This document shows positions 32,567 to 35,863 of a stretch of DNA of 35,863 nt, piece after piece. Position 1 is the first letter of the stretch; each line of letters begins with the position of its first letter. Made by a program: the position numbers and the translations under genes. The notes under the pieces were generated by a model. That model saw only the letters and a list, made by a program, of their open reading frames with translations, ran no database searches and was not told the DNA's origin. Source of the stretch: Chloroflexota bacterium (GTDB taxonomy: Bacteria > Chloroflexota > UBA6077 > FW602-bin22); contig VGOZ01000028.1 of the NCBI GenBank assembly GCA_016875715.1, forward strand, positions 1 through 35,863, in the 5' to 3' direction.

Positions 32567-33454
32567 TCAGCCGAACCCGATCTCCCGCAGATAGGCGAGA
32601 GTCCGCCGAGCGATGGGGAGCGGGGCATCGAACCGCGCCGGATACATATCCTGTTCGACGACGACGAAGCCGTCGTAGCCACTCGCCACGAGGGTATGGC
32701 GAAGCGCGACCATGTCGATCGCGCCGAGGGCGGGCTCCGCGAACACACCCATCCCCACCGCCGGTCCGAAGAGGGTCCCGTCCCGCCGCACGTGTGCGTG
32801 GATCGTCGGGTCAATATTCTTGACGTGCAGGTAGTTCACGCGGGCGTGATGCTGGCGAATGAAGTCGAGGGGATCACCGCCGCAGTAGGCGTGATGCCCG
32901 GTATCGAAGCAGAGCGAGACCAGCGCCGGGTCGGTCTCGACCAGGAAACGCGCGATCTGCGCGTCGGTCTCGACGTGGGTCTCCGCGTGGGGATGGAACG
33001 CGGTGAGGAGGCCGTGCCGTGCGCGCACCAGTCGGGCGATGCGATGGACTGCGTCGACCAAGCGATGCCACCCATCGTCGGCCAGTTCGCGCGGACGATT
33101 CAGAGTGCCGGTGAACAGGTCGCTGTAGCAGTCGTCGATGAGGACGAAGTGCCGCGCGCCCAGGCCGGCGAGGAGAGCGCCCATCTGGTCGGCCAATCGC
33201 TCGTTCTCGGCCGCGGCATCCGGATCCTCCAGATGGACCATGAGTGCCGCGCCGCAGGCGCGCAGGCCGCGGCCGGCCAGTTCGCGGGAGAGAGAATCCG
33301 GGGCGCCGGGGAGATAGCCGGGCGGCCCCAGTTCCGTCCAGATGTGACCCGCCTCGGCGACTTCGTCCAGGTACCGCCGCCACGGAGGCTGCCGCGGGTC
33401 GTTGCCGAACCAGACACCCCAGGAATCCGGAGCGGTCGCGAGATGGAACGGCAT
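32567..33454 (-). CDS. Inosose dehydratase-like TIM barrel (IolE family)
   Basis: 295 residues starting with the last base of the iolD stop codon (TGATG), so translationally coupled. The N-terminal ATAPDSWGVWF and AGHIWTELGPPGYLP are hallmark segments of inosose dehydratase and relatives. Metal and substrate residues appear in LCFDTGHHAYCGGDP, VNYLHVKNIDP and FVVVEQDMYP. IolE removes water from 2-keto-myo-inositol to give the trione that IolD hydrolyses, so linkage to iolD strongly supports this role. A general isomerase remains possible. Confidence 0.85.
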   Translation of the reverse strand: MPFHLATAPDSWGVWFGNDPRQPPWRRYLDEVAEAGHIWTELGPPGYLPGAPDSLSRELAGRGLRACGAALMVHLEDPDAAAENERLADQMGALLAGLGARHFVLIDDCYSDLFTGTLNRPRELADDGWHRLVDAVHRIARLVRARHGLLTAFHPHAETHVETDAQIARFLVETDPALVSLCFDTGHHAYCGGDPLDFIRQHHARVNYLHVKNIDPTIHAHVRRDGTLFGPAVGMGVFAEPALGAIDMVALRHTLVASGYDGFVVVEQDMYPARFDAPLPIARRTLAYLREIGFG

Positions 33455-35373
33455 CAGTAGTGGAGACGCTGACGCTCGGCGCGGTCGCGCTCGTACCGCT
33501 CCCGGATCTCCCGAGTGGTCGGGTCATCGCTGACCTCCGCCGGGGCGATGTCCCACCAGACGCCCGAGTCGGGCAGGTAGCGATGCGGCTCGGTCTCCAC
33601 GACGATCGCGCAGGGTCCGGTCTCAGCACGGGCCTCGGCCAACGCGGCGCGTAACTCCTCGCGCGTGTGCGCCCGCCAGACCCGGGCGCCGAGACTGGCC
33701 GCGTTCGCGGCGTAGTCGACCGGCAGGTAATCGCCGGCGAGATGTCCCGCCCGGTCGCGCGCGCGGAACTCGTTGCCGAACGAATGGCCGACCCGGCCCA
33801 TCTGCAGGTTGCGGATGATCTGGAAACCGTGGTTGTCGGAGATCACGAGCGTGATCTTGAGCCGCTCCTGGAGCGCGGTGACGATCTCGGTCGGGTTCAT
33901 CAGGTACGTACCATCACCCACCAGGACGTACACCTCGCCGCTCCGCCCAGTCATTCGCGCCCCGATCCCGGCCGGGATCTCCCAGCCCATGCAGGAGTAG
34001 CCGAACTCGAGGAACAGGTCGCATCCCCCGGTCGGATCCCAGAGTTTCTGCAGATCGCCGGGGAAACCGCCGGCGGCGGAGAGGACGCAGTCGCCGGGGC
34101 GCGCCTGGGCGTTCAGCGTGCGGATGAGCGCGCCCTGCGCCATGCGCTCGCCCGGACGATCGACGTCGATCTCGCGCCGAAGGGTGTCCTCCCACTCCGC
34201 GCACCAGCCCGCGATCTCGGCGCGCCGCGCTTCATCGACCCGAACGCCCGCCGCGCGCGCCGCTTCACGCAGCGCGACGAGCGCGAGTCGCGCATCCGCC
34301 ACGATCGGCAGGGCACCGAGTCGATGCGCATCGCGCGAGACGATGTTGATGGAGACAAACCGCACCCCTTCGGCGGCGAAGATCCCCTGCGACCCGGTCG
34401 TGAAGTCGGCCAGTCGGGTGCCGATGGCGAGGACGAAGTCCGCGGTCGCGACGGCATGCGCGGCGGCGCGAGTACCGCTGACGCCGCCGCCGCCCAGGCG
34501 GACCGGCGACTCCTGACGGATCGCGCCCCGACCGGCGAAAGTCTCGACGACTGGAATACCAGTCGTCTCGGCGAACGCGAGCAGTTCGGTCCATGCCTCG
34601 CTGTAGTGGACGCCGCCACCGGCGATGATGACCGGGCGCTCTGCCTCGCGCAGCAGCGCAATCGCCTCGGCGATCCTCGCCGCATCGGGTGCGCGCCGTT
34701 CGATCGCCCATGTCCGCTCCGCGAAGAAGTGGCGCGGAAAGCCGTACGCCTCGGTCTGGATGTCCTGAGGCAGCGAGAGCGTGACCGCGCCAGTCTCGAC
34801 CGGATCGGTGAGGACACGCATCGCCTCGGGAAGAGCGGTGAGCAGTTGCTCCGGCCGGGTGATCCGATCGAAGAAACGGCTCAGGGGACGGAACGCGTCG
34901 TTCACGCTGACATCGGCCTCGGTCGGGTGCTGGAGTTGCTGGAGAACGGGACCCTGGTGGCGGGTCGCGTAGTAGTCGGCCGGCAAGAGGAGCACGGGCA
35001 GGCGGTTGATGGTGGCGGTGGCCGCGCCGGTGAGCATGTTCGTCGCGCCGGGCCCGATCGACGAGGTACAGGCGAGGGTTGCGCGGCGGTTCATCGCACG
35101 CGCGTAGCCCAGCGCAGCGTGCACCATCGACTGCTCGTTGCGCGGTTGGTAGTAAGGGAGATCGCGACCGCGTTCGTAGAGACCCTGGCCCAGGCCCGCC
35201 ACATTGCCGTGGCCGAAGATGCCGAACATCGCCGGAATGAGGCGCTGGCGCTGCCCGTCGCGGGCGCTGTACTGCACGCTCAGGTAGTCGACGATCGCCT
35301 GACTCATCGTCAGGCGGATCGTTCCCCGTGTCGGCCAACTCTCGACCGAGCGCGCGACCTGAGACCGGACCAT
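33454..35373 (-). CDS. iolD: 3D-(3,5/4)-trihydroxycyclohexane-1,2-dione hydrolase
   Basis: 639 residues, matching IolD size. ATG 35373 has GGGAGG seven bases upstream. The three ThDP-enzyme domains are complete: N-terminal TIRLTMSQAIVDYLSVQY with IFGHGNVAGLGQGL and the cofactor-activating Glu in NEQSMVHAALGYARA; middle domain VIIAGGGVHYSEA; C-terminal ThDP and Mg motif LVGDGTYLMNPTEIVTALQ. The reaction is ring opening of the cyclic dione to 5-deoxy-glucuronate in the inositol pathway. The gene leads an operon with the iolE-like gene; a -10 TACTAT lies upstream. Other iol genes are probably beyond the window. Confidence 0.93.
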   Translation of the reverse strand: MVRSQVARSVESWPTRGTIRLTMSQAIVDYLSVQYSARDGQRQRLIPAMFGIFGHGNVAGLGQGLYERGRDLPYYQPRNEQSMVHAALGYARAMNRRATLACTSSIGPGATNMLTGAATATINRLPVLLLPADYYATRHQGPVLQQLQHPTEADVSVNDAFRPLSRFFDRITRPEQLLTALPEAMRVLTDPVETGAVTLSLPQDIQTEAYGFPRHFFAERTWAIERRAPDAARIAEAIALLREAERPVIIAGGGVHYSEAWTELLAFAETTGIPVVETFAGRGAIRQESPVRLGGGGVSGTRAAAHAVATADFVLAIGTRLADFTTGSQGIFAAEGVRFVSINIVSRDAHRLGALPIVADARLALVALREAARAAGVRVDEARRAEIAGWCAEWEDTLRREIDVDRPGERMAQGALIRTLNAQARPGDCVLSAAGGFPGDLQKLWDPTGGCDLFLEFGYSCMGWEIPAGIGARMTGRSGEVYVLVGDGTYLMNPTEIVTALQERLKITLVISDNHGFQIIRNLQMGRVGHSFGNEFRARDRAGHLAGDYLPVDYAANAASLGARVWRAHTREELRAALAEARAETGPCAIVVETEPHRYLPDSGVWWDIAPAEVSDDPTTREIRERYERDRAERQRLHY

Positions 35374-35401
35374 GAAGACGCCTCCCGGTGTGGATGGGCG
35401 C

Positions 35402-35407
35402 ATAGTA
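35402..35407 (-). promoter_or_regulatory. Probable -10 element (TACTAT) for iolD
   Basis: TACTAT on the minus strand lies 28 bases before the iolD ATG, leaving a short leader that contains its GGGAGG ribosome site. Just upstream a CCGGGGT direct repeat with a 6-base spacer could be a regulator site. Confidence 0.45.
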
Positions 35408-35449
35408 CCCCGGCACGACACCCCGGCGACGGAGTCAGGAGCATCCGCC

Positions 35450-35455
35450 TACCAT
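35450..35455 (+). promoter_or_regulatory. Probable -10 element (TACCAT) for the right-edge gene
   Basis: TACCAT ends 7 bases before a GTG (35463) that opens a five-codon frame whose TGA overlaps the GTG start of the next gene at 35477. Confidence 0.4.
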
Positions 35456-35476
35456 CACGCGCGTGAAACGGTCGGG

Positions 35477-35863
35477 GTGAGTGAACTGCCGCTCACGGTC
35501 GTCGTGGCGCCGGGCGCGAAATCGACGCTGCTCGCACACGCCTGTGGCGCCGCCGGCGAGGCGGTCGCGACCGTCTACACGATCCGGCCCGGGGTGGCCG
35601 AGCGACTCGGGCGCGGCGAACGGGTACCGGTGACGGCGCGCTGCCGCGGTTGCGACGGGCGCGTCTTCGCGAACCTCGTCGGCCCGGAGGGGGAGAGGGC
35701 GCCGCACGCCGCGACCGTCGTCCGCATCGACCCCGCGGTGCGGCCGCCCCGCCCGTCCCTGGGGGCGCCGCGACCGATCCCGCTCGATCGGTATCGCCGC
35801 GAGGCGCCCGAAGTCAGGGAGGAGGCGCAGCCAGAGGTCGAGGTATGTCCCGCGTGCGGCGTG
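35477..35863 (+). CDS. Protein with zinc-ribbon-like cysteine pairs, N-terminal part (runs off window edge)
   Basis: 129 residues to the window edge from GTG 35477: MSELPLTVVVAPGAKSTLLAH, later RCRGCDGRVFANLVG and, at the edge, EVCPACGV. The two CxxC pairs (CRGC and CPAC) suggest a zinc ribbon or rubredoxin-like knuckle. A proline- and arginine-rich linker lies between. Family and function were not recognised. It is divergent from iolD; no regulator signature is visible so far. Confidence 0.5.
   Translation, partial: MSELPLTVVVAPGAKSTLLAHACGAAGEAVATVYTIRPGVAERLGRGERVPVTARCRGCDGRVFANLVGPEGERAPHAATVVRIDPAVRPPRPSLGAPRPIPLDRYRREAPEVREEAQPEVEVCPACGV

Noticed and set aside
1-35863. tRNA, rRNA, insertion sequences or CRISPR arrays
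   Set aside because: No TPsiC-arm-like motif in a cloverleaf context, no rRNA signature, no transposase-like protein and no regularly spaced repeats were found by eye.

Overview
The window is GC-rich (roughly two thirds G+C) bacterial DNA, with short intergenic gaps, frequent GTG/TTG starts and strong GC preference at third codon positions. No rRNA, tRNA or ribosomal-protein marker is present, so lineage is inference. The mix of M81 peptidase, D-threonine-aldolase-like enzyme, DUF2961 protein, many Gfo/Idh/MocA dehydrogenases, many xylose-isomerase-like TIM barrels and frequent probable leaderless genes fits a Chloroflexota (Thermomicrobia-type) heterotroph or a similar terrestrial actinobacterium-like organism.

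Layout. 1-2896 (minus): a tightly coupled operon of two Gfo/Idh/MocA oxidoreductases, a VOC protein and a sugar isomerase/epimerase that runs off the left edge. 3000-4214 (plus): a small membrane protein spliced onto a formate-dehydrogenase C-terminal remnant, then a [2Fe-2S] thioredoxin-like ferredoxin and a YHS domain that look like one gene split by a frameshift. 4344-10404: sugar/polyol genes (an oxidoreductase with an internal deletion, isomerases, an amidohydrolase, a bicupin and another oxidoreductase). 10634-13821 (minus): ferritin-like protein, flavin amine oxidase (sarcosine/N-methyltryptophan oxidase type) and an oxidoreductase. 13910-16595 (plus): frameshifted sensor kinase and a DUF2961/GH172 protein. 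16597-24115 (mostly minus): polysaccharide deacetylase, D-threonine-aldolase-like enzyme, then a probable operon of solute-binding lipoprotein, M81 peptidase, an 85-residue protein and a Rieske protein with a large unassigned C-terminal domain. 24180-24505: a structured, terminator-ended non-coding stretch. 24651-25342: a VapBC toxin-antitoxin pair. 25517-28221 (minus): purM and a second frameshifted sensor kinase. 28774-33454: four more isomerase-type TIM barrels and a flavin reductase. 32567-35373 (minus): inositol genes iolD and an iolE-like gene. 35477 to the end: a partial gene with zinc-ribbon-like cysteines.

The intact genes read as a broad carbohydrate/polyol acquisition and oxidation region: five Gfo/Idh/MocA oxidoreductases paired repeatedly with seven isomerase-like TIM barrels, plus cupin, lactonase-like amidohydrolase, glycoside hydrolase and inositol hydrolase. 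Between the intact modules lie pieces of unrelated genes: formate dehydrogenase, an AlkZ-like glycosylase, a DUF234 ATPase, a Doc toxin and two nucleotidyl-cyclase fragments. Three further genes are broken by single-base frameshifts. This is either a decaying, recombining region or, for the frameshifts, partly assembly error.

A recurring TANNNT hexamer 6-7 bases upstream of start codons suggests that many transcripts here are leaderless. The most unusual items are the Rieske fusion protein, the anti-Shine-Dalgarno-loop RNA candidate, the VapBC operator array overlapping its promoter, and the pattern of gene remnants.
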